From assembly GCA_022376515.1 (NCBI GenBank), contig WTXI01000112.1, forward strand, positions 1-64,000: DNA of 64,000 nt. Direction: 5' to 3'. Below are positions 1 to 11,569 of the stretch, piece by piece; positions within the stretch are counted from its first letter, which is position 1, and the number at the start of each line of letters is the position of its first letter. The position numbers and the translations under genes are program-made. The stretch comes from Lactifluus volemus. Taxonomy: Eukaryota; Basidiomycota; Agaricomycetes; Russulales; Russulaceae. The notes beneath the pieces are model-generated. The model saw only the letters and a program-made list of their open reading frames with translations, was not told the origin of the DNA and made no database searches.

Positions 1-204
1 ACATCACGCTCTTCGACTTCTTGACACTTTGGTCTTATCCCTAAGCCCAAAGCCCTTGACCTCTGAAACGCTCTTGACTTAGTCGTTTACTAAGTCTCAT
101 CTCTATCGAACCTTTGATCTTGACTTGCACGTCTTGCAAGTCTTGTTCTTGACTTCACGAACAAACGTACACTTCGTACAAAGGTCCCACTTGGAACCTT
201 AACA
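1..204 (+). mobile_element. Partial LTR of the gypsy family, cut by window start
   Basis: This is the reverse complement of the first ~200 bp of the 606-bp LTR at 41644 and 48715, with a handful of mismatches. It ends in CCTTAACA at 204. Its element orientation is +, opposite to the full gypsy copy. The sequence after 204 does not match the leader that follows the 5' LTR of the full element, so this is a solo LTR or the 3' LTR of an element lying outside the window. It is older than the full copy, judging by the mismatches. Confidence 0.85.
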
Positions 205-1711
205 CCAGACGTGAAGAGATGTCTGTTTTTGTGGGAGAGTAGTCCCCTCACAAACGGTGGAGGTTGGTCCGACGGGGTGTTGGGGCACGCGCGCCAGGCT
301 TTGTGGCCCGGTGTGCAAGGGAGCACCCCAGAGGCGAGCTCTTTTCCCCACAAGTCGAAAGCAAGAGTAGAGGGGGGAACCGGGGGTTCCACCACCAAGG
401 TAGGTTGTAATTCCCTAAGGAGGCGATCCAGTTCCTCCGACCCAGGGACACAAGCCCAAGACTCCTTGAAGAGCCGTAGCTCGACGGCACGCGCCGGGGA
501 AGGGTCCAGAAAAGAAGAAAGAGAAGAAGTAAAACAGGAGGCGAAAGAAAGAAAAGGGGACTTAACGGAAGTGTTCGTAAGAAAAGGTAGTACCAATTTG
601 TTTGGTAGGAGAATATAGAGAAAGCCCCCCGAAGGGAGCGAGAGGAAAAAATTGAGACCCTGCGAGAGGGCCTTGAGGAGTGACCATCTACGGTCCGTGT
701 CCACTGACACCCCCGACTGCATCAACCGCTCCCCACTGTAAAGTAAGAAGGCATGACCGTAGGAGTCAGGGGTGGGAAGGGGAAGGGATCTAACGTAAAG
801 AAAGTGAGCGAGAGGAGGGGGTTTCATGATGAGGGAGCGAGTAGCAGAGAGTTCTGCCTGTGGAGGAATGAAGGAGGTGAAGCCTGGATGTGACCAGGTT
901 GACAAGTATGGGGGGGAAGGGTAAGAGAAAGGGAAGGGAGCGGGTGTTCTGGCTACTTCCTCTCCCTGGTCCCTCCTGGTGTCCCGACTTGGTGTCCCCG
1001 GTTGGCTCCATAGAGCACTTACGTGGGGTTCTAGGTGGGGTCCTTGGTAGGGGGGGATATGGGTCCTTCTCTTGCGAGATCCTCTCCGGCCCGGTGTCTA
1101 GGACCCACCACCCATGACAGGGTGGGGAAGCAGGATACAACTTAAGCTCACCGGGCATCTTAGTAGCCGGGGAACCAACAGGGGATATGTTCTCTCGGGC
1201 CAGGACTGGGGTAACTCTCCCCGCCTGCCACGGTCCAGACAAGGGGTTCTCCCCCAAGCTTTCCCATACTCTGGCACCTGTTTCGCTTAAGCCCATAGGC
1301 GTGGATCCACAGTGTGTCCAGAGTCCCTGTCTTGCCAGGTGTGACCCGAGTGGCTGGCTCAGTGGCCAGATCGGGAGTCTGCCTGACTAACTACCCTCAG
1401 GCCAAAGCCCAGGGTGCCGGGTGACCTGTCCAGTGCTACGCACGTGGTCGGCTTGTTTTTCAATCCATTCCCAGTCTTATGTAACCCTTATCCACCCCTC
1501 AGGGCAGTCCCTTGCGGGCCGAGAAACCCATAGCCCTGGCCAGGTGGGTAACCCATTGGGGTAAGTGGAGTGGGCCGACTTTTCGCCAAAGCAGGGGATC
1601 GAACCCACAGCCCCCAGATGCCACCTGGAAGCCTCACCCATCACCCCAGAAGGTAGGTGTCTCCACTGGGGGTTGGACAGCTACGCCATCTGCCCCCCTT
1701 TCTACTTTTCA
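205..1711. other. Unidentified GC-rich insert between the LTR and F1
   Basis: This stretch has a composition unlike the spacers elsewhere, with long purine runs on the + strand. It has overlapping minus-strand open frames (to about 905 and 790-1296) that are proline-, serine- and leucine-rich with no motif I recognise. A Pol III B-box-like sequence lies on the minus strand at 1595-1606. The right border falls where homology of F1 to F3 begins, so the stretch replaced the 5' half of F1. It is probably repetitive or mobile DNA; no gene can be supported. Confidence 0.35.
1595..1606 (-). promoter_or_regulatory. B-box-like motif (possible SINE head)
   Basis: On the minus strand the sequence reads GGGTTCGATCCC, matching the Pol III internal B-box consensus GGTTCGANNCC. 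A box-A-like sequence is only weakly visible upstream, and the T-stem pairs in only three of five positions. It is therefore not a tRNA gene but could be the head of a tRNA-derived SINE. Confidence 0.3.
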
Positions 1712-2881
1712 TTGTCGGAACCTGTCAACTTGAACTCCGTAGGCGGCTTCGACAGCCTCGTTGCCGCATTGAAGCATTGTGATCGCGTACGCCAGATTCG
1801 TATCAGCAATAATGTGGACTATCTATGGGAAGAAATTGTCACGGAAATCCAGGGACCATTTCCAGCACTGAGGTCTCTTTGGTTTGACTCACGTGCTGAG
1901 ATGTTTACCCTTCCCGATTCATTCTTGAATGGATCCGGCGCCCCGTCTCTTCTACAACATCTCACTTTCTGGGCAATCTCATTTCCGTCGCTTCCACGAC
2001 TCCTCTTGTCTACAGGTGACCTCACATCTCTTCGACTTTTCAATATACCTGATTCTGGGTACATTTCACCTGTGGCAATGGCCACATCACTGTCTGCGTT
2101 GCCAAAACTCGAACTCCTTCTCATCAATTTCAAATCTCCGACACCTCACCCACAGCGAAGAGATAGACCTGTACCGCCATCAACCCGGTTCGTTCTCCCC
2201 ACTCTAACCGAGTTGCGATTTCAAGGTGTCAGCGAGTACTTTGAAGTCCTCGCAGCCCAATTCGATGCTCCTCGACTCGATCACTTCAAGATGAAGTTCC
2301 ACCATCAGCCCGAGCTTGTCTTTGACATCCCCCAAACCATTCGATTCTTTGGTCACATCATTTGGTTCAGGCCATCCAGTTTAGCCTTGAAATTCGATCT
2401 GTTTTGCAATGCCTTCATCCTTTTCCCCTCAAATACGATGCCTCATTCCGCGGGCCCTCGCTTGTGGAATATCATGTGCGAAAGGTTGGATTGGCAAGTC
2501 TCTTCTGTCGCACAGATATGCAGCCAGATTCTCCATCTCCGCTCTAGCGTGGAGTCACTCAACATTGGCCTCGGGCCTCTCTCGGGCCTCTCGGAATGGG
2601 TCCTGCAAGACGACATAGATTCCACGCTATGGTCCCAATTGTTTCATTCGTTTACCTCTGTCCACAGTCTGGACATACATGCCCCGTTAGAGCGGTTCAT
2701 CGGAGCTGCGTTGCAGGGGCTCACGGAAGAATCAGCCGCCGAAGTATTCCCCTCACTACATAGCCTTTCCATTGTGGGGAAGTCGTCAGATGAAACTGTG
2801 CATCAAGGCATACAATCATTTATCGCAGCTCGCCAGCACTCTTCTCACCCTGTGGCTATCTGTTGCCGCGAAGTCGATTGA
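1712..2881 (+). pseudogene. F1: 5'-truncated F-box/LRR-family gene
   Basis: The second-exon frame is open to the stop at 2879-2881 and is very close to F3 from about the motif VAALKHCDR onward, including the C-terminal block ESAAEVFPSLHSLSIVG and the ending FCREVD-like tail. The first exon, intron and F-box (LPDNVLLEIF...VCRRWR) are absent. Sequence before about 1712 is the unrelated GC-rich insert. An open frame continues upstream into that insert (to about 1565), but those residues do not resemble the family. I infer a copy that lost its promoter and F-box through insertion or rearrangement, so it cannot bind Skp1 through this domain. Close similarity to F3 suggests a fairly recent duplication. 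Confidence 0.8.
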
Positions 2882-3419
2882 AGGCGTTGTGGTCGCCGCT
2901 GTGCTCGGAACCACACTCTTTTTCTTCCTTCCATTCGTCCCCTTTCCTCCTTCCATCCTCTGACAGCAATCCCAGACTGCAGGTATAGTATTACCAAGCC
3001 CGTGCCCTATGCCCCACCTTTTACTCCCCAACGTCCCCTCAGCCATGACCACCCTTTATGTCTCGGCTCAGTGCTACGTTACCCTGGCCCATATCCTCTT
3101 TCATTTCTAATACCCATTTTTGTCATTGATGTCCTACTAGTAGCGTGGTCTCGTTTTTCCCCTCGTGGATTACTTCTACATTGTCATACTACCTCATTTC
3201 TGGTCCTCTTGGATTACAGTCTTGATTTTCGCTAAGTCACGGTTGCTCTGGCAGAAGAGGCAGAAGACGCGAGCGGGATGCGCACGAGTCCAGTCAAAGC
3301 CTGCCACACCACCAAGAACCCCAAGAAAAAAAAAAGTAGGAGAAAGGTACCAAATAATGAACGGTAATACGCTGTATTTATGTGGAGTACTCCCTTACCT
3401 GTCTCTGAAAGAGCGCGGC
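2882..3419. other. Spacer: 3' flank of F1
   Basis: This 3' flank matches the sequence after F3 (10810-11500) in several long stretches, for example around the repeated Pro-coding CTTTCCTCCTTCCATC and the later GAACCCCAAGA. It was therefore duplicated with the gene. No gene is seen. Confidence 0.6.
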
Positions 3420-4040
3420 CGGGACGATGTGCGTATTAGTCATCTCAATTCGCGCCACGAATAACTCGTTTCGCACACCAATTTCTCGCAGGCGTAACAG
3501 AGGGGGAGCACTGCAGCATGCCCCGCGTTTTTGACCGCGGTAACTCTACAGGTGCAATGACACGCATCGGGTTTTCCATTCAACAGGGTGAGGAACTCAA
3601 GAGTCATGAATCAATTATCATCACTTTGCACTCAACCTCGAACACGGGGGTCCTTGACGGTAGAGATTGACATCGCCAATCATCGGGAGAGCTCTGATAT
3701 CCTCATGTGTGAGCTTGAGGGCACTGGCGGCGTGTGAAGGCTCCAGCGGACGTGGGATGATAATGAATGAAAGTTCTGTAAAAATAAAAAGAATGAGGTG
3801 TGCTTTAAAGAAGAGATGGACTCGGAATTGTTCCGTACTGTCCTCGTCTTCCGTTCTCCTTTCCAACTCCCTATTGGTATTTCGTTGCGCTGTAACCCGA
3901 GTCACCGGAGGGGGGGTTAGGCCTAATATGGGTTCACTTTGCATGATGTTCCGAGTCCTCCTCCAATGTCGGCTCCTCGCTCGCGGTAAGCTCGCGTAGT
4001 TCCGCGCTCTGCCTCCACGCCTGATATCTGTATAGTATGT
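3420..4040 (-). pseudogene. N2: decayed NAT9-like acetyltransferase gene
   Basis: Reading the minus strand from 4040 down, exon-like pieces appear in NAT9 order. First comes SAELRELTASEEPTLEED (about 4010-3955). Next is an SWQED-type piece around 3870-3840. Then a T-rich tract ending in CAG precedes ELSFII (about 3790-3765), followed by DIRALPMIGDVNL near 3710-3665, FEVEC near 3650, and the VARI region near 3460. In human NAT9 the matching segments are EELQRLTASEPLTLEQEYAMQ, CSWQED, CTFIVL, MVGDVNLF and the GNAT fold. The reading frame is broken several times and the C-terminal FDQVEM block is missing. It lies head-to-head with F2, which begins 172 bp away. The identity rests on my reading of ordered short motifs, not on a search. 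Confidence 0.6.
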
Positions 4041-4211
4041 CTCTGATTAAGTGCTGTAGGCGCCACGTCAGTGACGGCCCTCAAACTGACTAGGACGGAG
4101 TCACCGGACCGTCGTTGACTGCCGCTGTGCCAGCGGGGCGGAATCGGAGACCGAGTCATCCACCAATGTCACAACCACTTTCCGGCAGAAATCGGTTTGA
4201 CGCACTGGAAA

Positions 4212-5745
4212 ATGGATGGTCATTCTATAGGCTCAAAAAACAAAGATATTGTTGCAAATCACCGCAAGGAATTTTGTATTCAACAAGGACCAGGTAAGAC
4301 TCATCAACTAAAACCACAACCTTGACCACAACGATTGCTGAGTTGTGTGGTGTGGTGTAGGCTAGGTGTTCCAACGAGTCACAATTGAATCTCTCCTCGA
4401 TGATGTCCTCATAGACATATTCGATTTTTATCTCAATTTCACCACTTGCAGATACACATGGGATTGGGAAACACTGGTGTACGTATGCCGAAGATGGCGA
4501 TACGTCGTCTTTGGATCGCCAATCCGTCTCGATCTGCAAATTTATTGCATGGAGAGAACACCTGTGAGGAAGTCGTTGGATGTCTGGCCAGAACTTCCTC
4601 TCGCTCTCCAATTATATGTGGAGTCGACATTGGGCAACTTTGAAGACAGCTTCGACAATGTCGTTGCCGCATTGGAGCACTGTGATCGCATACGCCAGAT
4701 TGAGATCATAAGCTTGAATCCAGAGGGTTCTCTGTGGAAAAAACTTGTCATGGCAATGGAGGAGCCATTTCCCGCATTAAGATCCCTTTACTTTTTTTTA
4801 CCTTATGAGGGGTTTCTTCTTCCCGATACATTCTTGAACGGATTTGCACCGTGTCTACAAGATCTCAGTTTGGACTCAATCTCATTTCCGTCCTTGCCAC
4901 GATTCCTCTCGTCTACAAGCAACCTCACGTATCTTCGTCTTGTCGGTATACCTAATTCTGGGTACATCCCACCTGAGACAATGGCTACATCGTTGTCTAC
5001 TTTGCCAAAGCTCCAATCCCTCTGGATTCATTTCATGGACCCGACAACTCAACCCGAACGAAGAAACCGACCTGTACCGCCATCGACCCGATTTGTCCTC
5101 CCTGCTCTCACAGAGTTGCATTTCACAGGCATGAGCGAATACCTGGAAGTCCTCGCAGCCCGAATGGATGCCCCTCTACTCGATGACTTCCAGATACACT
5201 TCTTCAATCAGCCTGCGTTTTATATCCCCCAAATCATTCGGTTCTTTTGTCACCTAAAGTGGTTCAGGTCATCGAGTCTAGACTTGGAATTCAATCGTTT
5301 CGGGGCCTCTATCTTTTTTTCCTCAAGTGAGGGACGTTCTACCGTGAATTCTAACTCGTGGCATATCTGCGGCGGAAGGTTGGACTGGCATGTTCTTTCC
5401 CTAGCGCAGATATGCGGCCAGATGCTTTCCTTCCGCTCTAGCGTGAACTCTCTCATCATCGAATCCTCGTCACGTCCGAATCCTGACGAGATGGATCCCA
5501 CGCTATGGCTCCAACTGTTTCAATCATTTCCCTCTGTCCAGAGTCTTACAATACGTGTCATGCTGGAACCTTATATCGCAGCCTCTTTACAAGGGCTCAC
5601 GGGAGAATCAGCCGCTGAAGTATTCCCCTCGCTACACAGCATTTTCATTATTGGCAATAAGTCAGACGAAGCTGCACAACAGGGTATACAATCATTTATC
5701 GCAGCTCGCCAGAACGGCAGCCACCCGGTAGCTTTATTCCGCTAG
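4212..5745 (+). pseudogene. F2: F-box/LRR-family gene with stop at splice junction
   Basis: Exon 1 is 4212-4293 (starts MDGHSIGS, ends GP), the intron is 4294-4360 (GTAAGA...GTGTAG) and exon 2 is 4361-5745. The total of 1467 nt is divisible by three. The second codon of exon 2 is TAG (4363-4365), where sister copies have CAG or CCG, so the spliced message would stop after 28 codons. The rest is open: F-box core DDVLIDIFDFY, VCRRWRYVVF, leucine-rich middle, C-terminal GESAAEVFPSLHS. No nearby AG restores the frame, and retaining the intron also gives a stop. It groups with F4 (DFYLNF after the F-box). It is either a very young pseudogene or translated from a downstream start lacking the F-box. 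Confidence 0.75.
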
Positions 5746-7954
5746 GTGAAGGTCAGCACCGCTTGTTACTTTATTTCAAGACCCTCACATTTGCTTTCTT
5801 CCACTCGTTCCTTTTCCACCTATCATCTGTCCATTATGTTTCGTCTGATGGAAATTTGGACAGCACGTGTGCCGCCAACCCGTATGGCCCACCTTGCATT
5901 CTTCAACGTCACAACCCTGTGTGTCTCTGGTTTGGTAATGATATTCCGGGGCGCCTTGCATCTCCTTGTGCTTTACCACATGGCCGCGTTTCGCCTCAGT
6001 TCACAATCCATTTCCCTATTACCATGCCTTTCCTTGCACTGCATCCTGGTGTCACTGTGCTGATTAGTAGCCCTCCGTTTCATACTATTACACTACATTT
6101 GTGATAGTCTCCACGTTCCCCTTCATGCCACAGCTCTAGTTTCCCTAGCCCCTTTTGTATGCTCCCGGGCCTGCTGTGCCTTCGTGAATGCATGAATTGC
6201 AGAGTCGTCTTTAGCACCGGCCGCAGTGTGGGATCAAACAGGCTGATCACTGAAGCCGTAAAATAGCCTGGAAGCGCCTGGAAGGTTCGTGTGAAAAGAC
6301 AATATATTCTCATGCTTAGGTCCGGTGTGACTTGTCTCGACATATGCCAGTGGCATGCGCGTCTCCATTTTGTGGCTGAACAAGTCGACCGCACGATGGA
6401 GTAGGGTTTAAGGACAGCCGGGGCAGTAGGGCGAGGGATGACAGGCGTGGGAAGTGTAGCGGGCCATTGTACAGTTACCCGACGCTGAGATAAGCCGGCT
6501 TCATCAAGCTTCATCCCCAACCACTACCTCCTCGGGGCAGCGCCCGCCCCTTTAACGAGTATAATGATGATGTTGTGTACGACCTTTATCCCGCGACCAG
6601 ACGTAAGTTCACTTCCAGCTCAGCGCCACCGGCCCACACCAGCGCGAGTGCGACGCGTAGCGAGTTGTAAATCCCGCATGTGCTTCTGCCAGAAGGTTCC
6701 CCACGTATGTGAGTTGTGCCCTAGGATGTCCGGACCTTCCGGTCACCAATTCTTCCTCTGGCACCACACCCGGTGTTTCCGTCTCAGGAACCTTCTCAGT
6801 GGCGAACGGCAACAGCCGCAGTGCAGCACCGCAGGGAGCTCAATCGTGACATACTGTGTATGTGCATCGCCACATTAACGAAGCCGTCCGAGGGTACGGA
6901 AGGCTGGTGGTGCAACGGCCGAGGTAGGGCCCGTCTTAAAACTTTTCACGTCGCTGGGTTATTATAACAATTTCACCTGAGCAGACGTTTCTACCGGTTT
7001 CCATCGTAATATCTGGGATCAACCAGATCTGTGCAGAGGGTCCAGGATATTGTGCAGAAGTTCTCAGGAGGACATCCAGACTCCCAGATCGGCGGCACAC
7101 CTACCGTCGCGATCCTGTCCAGAGTCCAGACATCCCCGGTCCGGGCATTCAGAACGTCGATAGCTCGCTCGCTCCTACGATACCTTGCTTAAAGGGAGAT
7201 AAAGGCGCTCTAGAAATACGAGCTTGTCCCCCTTTATTATAATACGTTCATGCACCGTCAGCTAGCCATGTATCCACGTTGTCTAACCTTATTATCGGCA
7301 AGGGCGTCTTTGGAAAGAAGGTGATGTTTTCATACGAATACATATGTAGGAGCATTTGTATACTGGTTGCTTCGTGGCCCGTACTTTGGCGACAGTCTTG
7401 ATAATCTCGTCTACAACCTGATGGAACTCCATGAGTTTGAAACGTTGCTACATTTCGATGAGGTCCGAGTCATTCTCTAAGCCCAAGATGATCTTCGGGA
7501 AGTCATCCATTTCAGGTGGCTTGTAAGGGTCCGGGACTTGGCGAAAGCATCTCGAAGATGTACTGTAGGCGCTGAGGGTAACCAAGAGCCGCTTCATTAT
7601 TTTCGTGGTTGAAAAGAATGATGTACAATTCATACAATTCAACTGTACAATATTTTCAACCACGAAAATGAAAAACGACACCTAAATGATTTCGCTCTAG
7701 CCGGGATCCACATCTTTTCTTTAGAGGATTCCAGCTTCGGCGTTCGGCGCTGAAGATCATGTCGTTTATGATCTCGGCCTCGGCCGACAGGTGACCTACT
7801 CATGGTCACGCTGTCTTCGCAAACTGTTAGATGGCAGATTTTTAGTTCAAATCCTCGCTCACCACTGGTAACCACAGCTCCATATCACTGCAACCAATCT
7901 TTGGAGACCAGTCAAGTGGCTTGGAGTGCTGCCCTGGCCAGAACCATCTGCGGT
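5746..7954. other. Spacer: duplicated 3' flank of F2 plus unique sequence
   Basis: About 5770-6960 resembles the sequence after F4 (13900-14880), including the pairs near 6100/14280, 6570/14510 and 6680/14640, so F2 and F4 were duplicated with over 1 kb of flank. The rest (7000-7950) has no recognisable gene. It contains a perfect 16-bp inverted repeat at 7600-7615 and 7653-7668. Confidence 0.55.
7600..7668. repeat. Inverted repeat, 16-bp arms
   Basis: The arm TTTTCGTGGTTGAAAA at 7600-7615 pairs perfectly with 7653-7668 across a 37-nt loop that itself holds a TGTACA palindrome. It could be a hairpin or the end of a small foldback element. No gene lies adjacent. Confidence 0.7.
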
Positions 7955-8395
7955 CAAAGATAGAAAATCCCGATACCAAGGCTCGAAAAGAGTGGGATAC
8001 CGTGCGTGTTGGCCGTGCTGATGCGTGCTACGAATGACTCCTTTTGCACGCCCAACTTGTCGCACGCATAATATAGGAGAAACGCTAGCGCAGCATTCCC
8101 GCGCCGTTAACCGCGGTATTCTGGCTCTGCAGGAGTAGAGAAATACATTTCTTTTTGAGTTTAGCAGATAAGGACTCAGAAGACATAGTCACGAACCGGC
8201 TATAATCACCTCGCGCTCGACCTCAAACTGAGCTCGCGCTTGTTCTTGAAGAAGAGTCGCCGTGGGGCCGCATTGGATGTGCGAGGACAATGGATGTAGG
8301 TTCTGTCAAAAGGGATGAGGTGGCTGTAAAGAAGAACACGGAAAGGCTACACACTGTCCTCCTCTTCCTTCCAACCACCTACCAATACCCCAGGG
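7955..8395 (-). pseudogene. N3: decayed NAT9-like acetyltransferase gene
   Basis: The minus strand holds, in NAT9 order, the SWQED-region remnant (about 8390-8350), the ELTFII-type acceptor region (8312-8290) and the FEVE region (about 8235-8210). A clear GNAT motif A block follows: AEPEYRG, then a stop, then RRGNAALAFLLYYA (about 8130-8070). It continues with CDKLGVQK and SFVARI. The human NAT9 counterpart is AEPSCRGKGLGTEAVLAML. The in-frame TAA inside the acetyl-CoA loop and other breaks make it non-functional. The 5' exon is missing: its place is taken by the retroposed sequence at 8396-9189. Confidence 0.62.
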
Positions 8396-9155
8396 GAATG
8401 TAAGTATAGTAGAAAACTGATCTACGTTGTCTCGGCGGTCAGTTAAGGTCGTCCCGGGTTCTAGACTTGCCTTGGGCTCACGCATGCTTGGGTAGCACTG
8501 AGATGAGGGAGTATACCATCGCCTCTTCTCCTTGAGATGTGCCCAGTAGTATGGGTCGCGATCGGCGGGGCATAGACATTCGGGCTGTTGCATGCAGTGG
8601 TTTTGGAAAGGGGGCACCAAGAAAGAGGCGCCACACAACCTCCGGCCCGCGCCGCCGGGCGATAACCGTGGCGTATTCCGGCCAAGCACGGGTCAACCGC
8701 AAGACAGGCCCCTTGTGCACCAACAACAAGCGAAAAATGCCGCCATCACCCTTCCTCCCTGATGTCAAAATGCTAGAGAAAGAATAAGAATAAATTGGAG
8801 ATAAGACAAAAGTAACACACACAAAGAACACGATAACCCGATGACAAGGTAGCGGTGACAAAAACCTTGAGAGCGAAATCACCAATGACAAGGGTTAAAA
8901 TAACCTGGGAAAATGCCCTTAAAAAGAAATTCCAGGAACTCCATCCAGATTGGATCACTCGAGACGAGGTTTTTTAGTGGGTAGTAAACGCGGTAGCCCC
9001 GCCTCCTGAGCCCCACACTATCCCATATCCGGGATGTGCGTAAACGCATTTTTTATCCTCCCTCCGAGTCCGGACCCTAGTGGCCCGCTTCAGCGCATTA
9101 GGCTAGAGCTGTTAGGTAACCTAGATTACTATCTTCTCTACCTAATACATCGCTT

Positions 9156-9189
<34 letters not shown>
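8396..9189 (+). mobile_element. Retroposed fragment with poly(A) tail (LINE-like 3' end?)
   Basis: A 45-codon open stretch ends in a stop at 8975-8977 (frame open from about 8840; last residues DWITRDEVF). It is followed by about 180 nt of apparent 3' UTR and a run of 31 A at 9159-9189. A coding end, then UTR, then a long A-tract directly abutting host sequence is the usual signature of reverse-transcribed insertion, such as the truncated 3' end of a non-LTR element or a processed pseudogene. The protein itself is not identified. The 5' border is uncertain (8396-8840). The insert sits between N3 and F3 and ends 27 bp before the F3 start codon. Confidence 0.45.
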
Positions 9190-9190
<1 letters not shown>

Positions 9191-9215
9191 CACGGGTCAA
9201 CGTTTCTTTCTTCAA

Positions 9216-10809
9216 ATGGATGACCGTTCCACAGGCTCAAACACTGGCAGCAGAAGCGTTCAAGTTGTTGTACCTCAACTGGAGAAATTGTTGATTCAAC
9301 AAGAATCAGGTAAGACTCGTCAGGAACAACGTTAACTATAATGACTGCTGAGTTGCGTCGTGTGGTGTAGGCCCACCGGTGTCCCAACGAGTCACAATCG
9401 GAGCTCTCCCCGACAATGTCCTCGTTGAGATATTCGGTTTCTATCAATTCATTATCAACAAATACAAATATGAACGTGTCTACGATTGGGAGACGCTAGT
9501 GCATGTATGCCAACGATGGCGATACCTCGTTTTTGAATCACCAATCCGTCTCGATCTGCAACTTTTTTGCACCGAGAAAACGCCTGTGAGGAAACTGTTG
9601 CATGTCTGGCCGGCATCACTTCCTATCATTATCAACTTCTGCCACAACTCGTCGTCGGAATTACTCAACCCCGTAGTCGGCTTCGAGAACTTCGTTGCCG
9701 CATTGAAGCATTGTGATCGCATACGCCACATTCATATCCTCAATAGAGTGGATTATCTATGGGAAGAAATCGTCACGGAAATGCAGCGACCATTTCCAGC
9801 ACTGAGAACTCTTTGGTTTGACTCACGTGGTGAGATGCCTACCCTTCCCGGTACATTCTTGAATGGATCCGCCCCGTCTCTACAAGGTCTCACTCTCTGG
9901 GCAATCTCATTTCCGTCGTTGCCACGACTCCTCTCGTCTACAAAAGACCTCACATCTCTTCGACTTTTCAATATACCTGATTCTGGGTACATCTCACCTG
10001 TGACAATGGCCACATCCCTTTCTGCGTTGCCAAAGCTCGAACTCCTTATCATCAATTTCAAATCTCCGACACTTCACCCACAGCGAAGAGACAGACCTGT
10101 ACCGCCACAGACCCGGTTCGTTCTCCCCACTCTAACTGAGTTGTGGTTTCAAGGTGTCAGCGAGTACTTTGAAGTCCTCGTGGCCCGGTTCGATGCTCCC
10201 CGACTCGATTACTTCAAGATAAAGTTCCACCATCAGCCCGAGCTTGTCTTTGACATCCCCCAAACCATTCGATTCTTTGGTCACAAAAGTTGGTTCAGGC
10301 CATCCAGTTTAGCCTTGAAATTCGATCTGTTTTGCGATGCCTCCATCCTTTTCCCCTCAAATACGACGCCTCATTCCGAGTGCCCTCGCTTGTGGAATAT
10401 CATGTGCGAAAGGTTGGATTGGCAAGTCTCTTCTGTCGCACAGATATGCAGCCATATTCTCCATCTCCGCTCTAGCGTGGAGTCACTCAACATTGACCTC
10501 GGGCCTCGCTCGGACCCCGAGGAATGGATCGAGCAGAACGAGATAGATTCCACGCTATGGTCCCAATTGTTTCATTCGTTTACCTCTGTCCACAGTCTGG
10601 ACATACATGCCTCGCTAGAGCGGTTCATCGGAGCTGCGCTGCAGGGGCTCAAGGAAGAATCAGCCGCCGAAGTATTCCCCTCACTACATAGCCTTTCCAT
10701 TGTGGGGAGGTCGTCAGATGAAATTGTACATCAAGGCATACAATCATTTGTTGCAGCTCGCCAGCACTCTTCTCACCCTGTGGCTTTCTCTTGCCGCGAA
10801 GTCGATTGA
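9216..10809 (+). CDS. F3: F-box/LRR-family protein (2 exons)
   Basis: Exon 1 is 9216-9309, the intron 9310-9370 (GTAAGA...GTGTAG) and exon 2 is 9371-10809, giving 510 aa. The first exon is the longest in the array (31 codons), with extra codons in the leader. The F-box-like domain spans about residues 40-85 (ALPDNVLVEIFGFY, then VCQRWRYLVFESP). A long leucine-patterned middle follows, and then the conserved tail ESAAEVFPSLHSLSIVG. The family role, as Skp1-binding substrate receptor of SCF ubiquitin ligases, is inferred from the F-box only. Its normal upstream region is replaced: the A31 tract of a retroposed insert ends 27 bp before the ATG. Whether it is still transcribed is therefore an open question. 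Its nearest relative is F1. Confidence 0.85.
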
Positions 10810-11569
10810 AGACGTTATGGTCGCCGCTGTGCTCGGAACCACACTCGTTTTCTTCCTTCCACTCGTTCGCTTTCCTCCTTCCATCATCTCACCTCATTCC
10901 GTTATTTTGGATGATCTAACAACAGCGATTCCGGACTGCAAGTATATCGTATCACCAAGCCCGTGCCCTATGTCCCACCTTCTAATCCCCAACGTCCCCT
11001 CAGCCACGACCACCTTTTATGTCTCGGCTCAGTGCTCCGTTACCCTGGCCCATGTCCCCTTGGATCTCTAATACCCGGTTTTGTGATTGATGTTCTACTA
11101 GTAGCGTGCCTTGGATCTCATGTCTCTCCTCGTGGATTCCTTTGCCGTTACCTCTACATTGTGATAGTCTCGTGCCCCCCTTCATTTGACTACCTCATTT
11201 CTGATCCCTTACTGACTGTTTGAAATATAGTCTTGAATTTCGCTACGTCACTGTTGATGCCTTCATTTTACTCTTGTATGACTCCGCCAATAACCACCAC
11301 CCGTAGGTACAGATTTGAAATGTATTGCCAAATTGAAAGTTGCAGAACGAAGAGGAGACACCCCCTTCCATCGGATTGGTGAGGAAGAGCTCTTGCAGAA
11401 GCTAGGTAGAACACGCGTGCAGGATGCGCACGAGTCCAAATTAACGCGGGCCACACTACCAAGAACCCCAAGACACAAAAAGTAGGGGAAAGGTACCAAC
11501 TAATGAATAGTAATACGCTTTGTGTTATGTGGAATACTCCCTTTACCTGTCTCGCTTACCAGCTTACAC
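10810..11569. other. Spacer: 3' flank of F3
   Basis: It matches the F1 3' flank in patches and contains no gene I can support. Minus-strand frames near 11268-11499 (motif VVWPALIWTRAHPARVF) resemble pieces seen beyond other NAT9-like relics near 3290, 53500 and 60200. They are probably spliced-out or downstream parts of the same duplicated unit. Confidence 0.45.

Noticed and set aside
90..905. 271-codon minus-strand frame at the window start
   Set aside because: It runs out of the unidentified insert into the LTR, so its last ~40 codons are LTR sequence. No domain is recognisable in the rest.
1590..1670. tRNA gene on the minus strand
   Set aside because: There is a good B box, but the T-stem pairs poorly and no cloverleaf or clear A box could be folded.
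8478..8891. 137-codon minus-strand frame
   Set aside because: It is antisense to the retroposed fragment whose + strand carries a plausible coding end and poly(A) tail.
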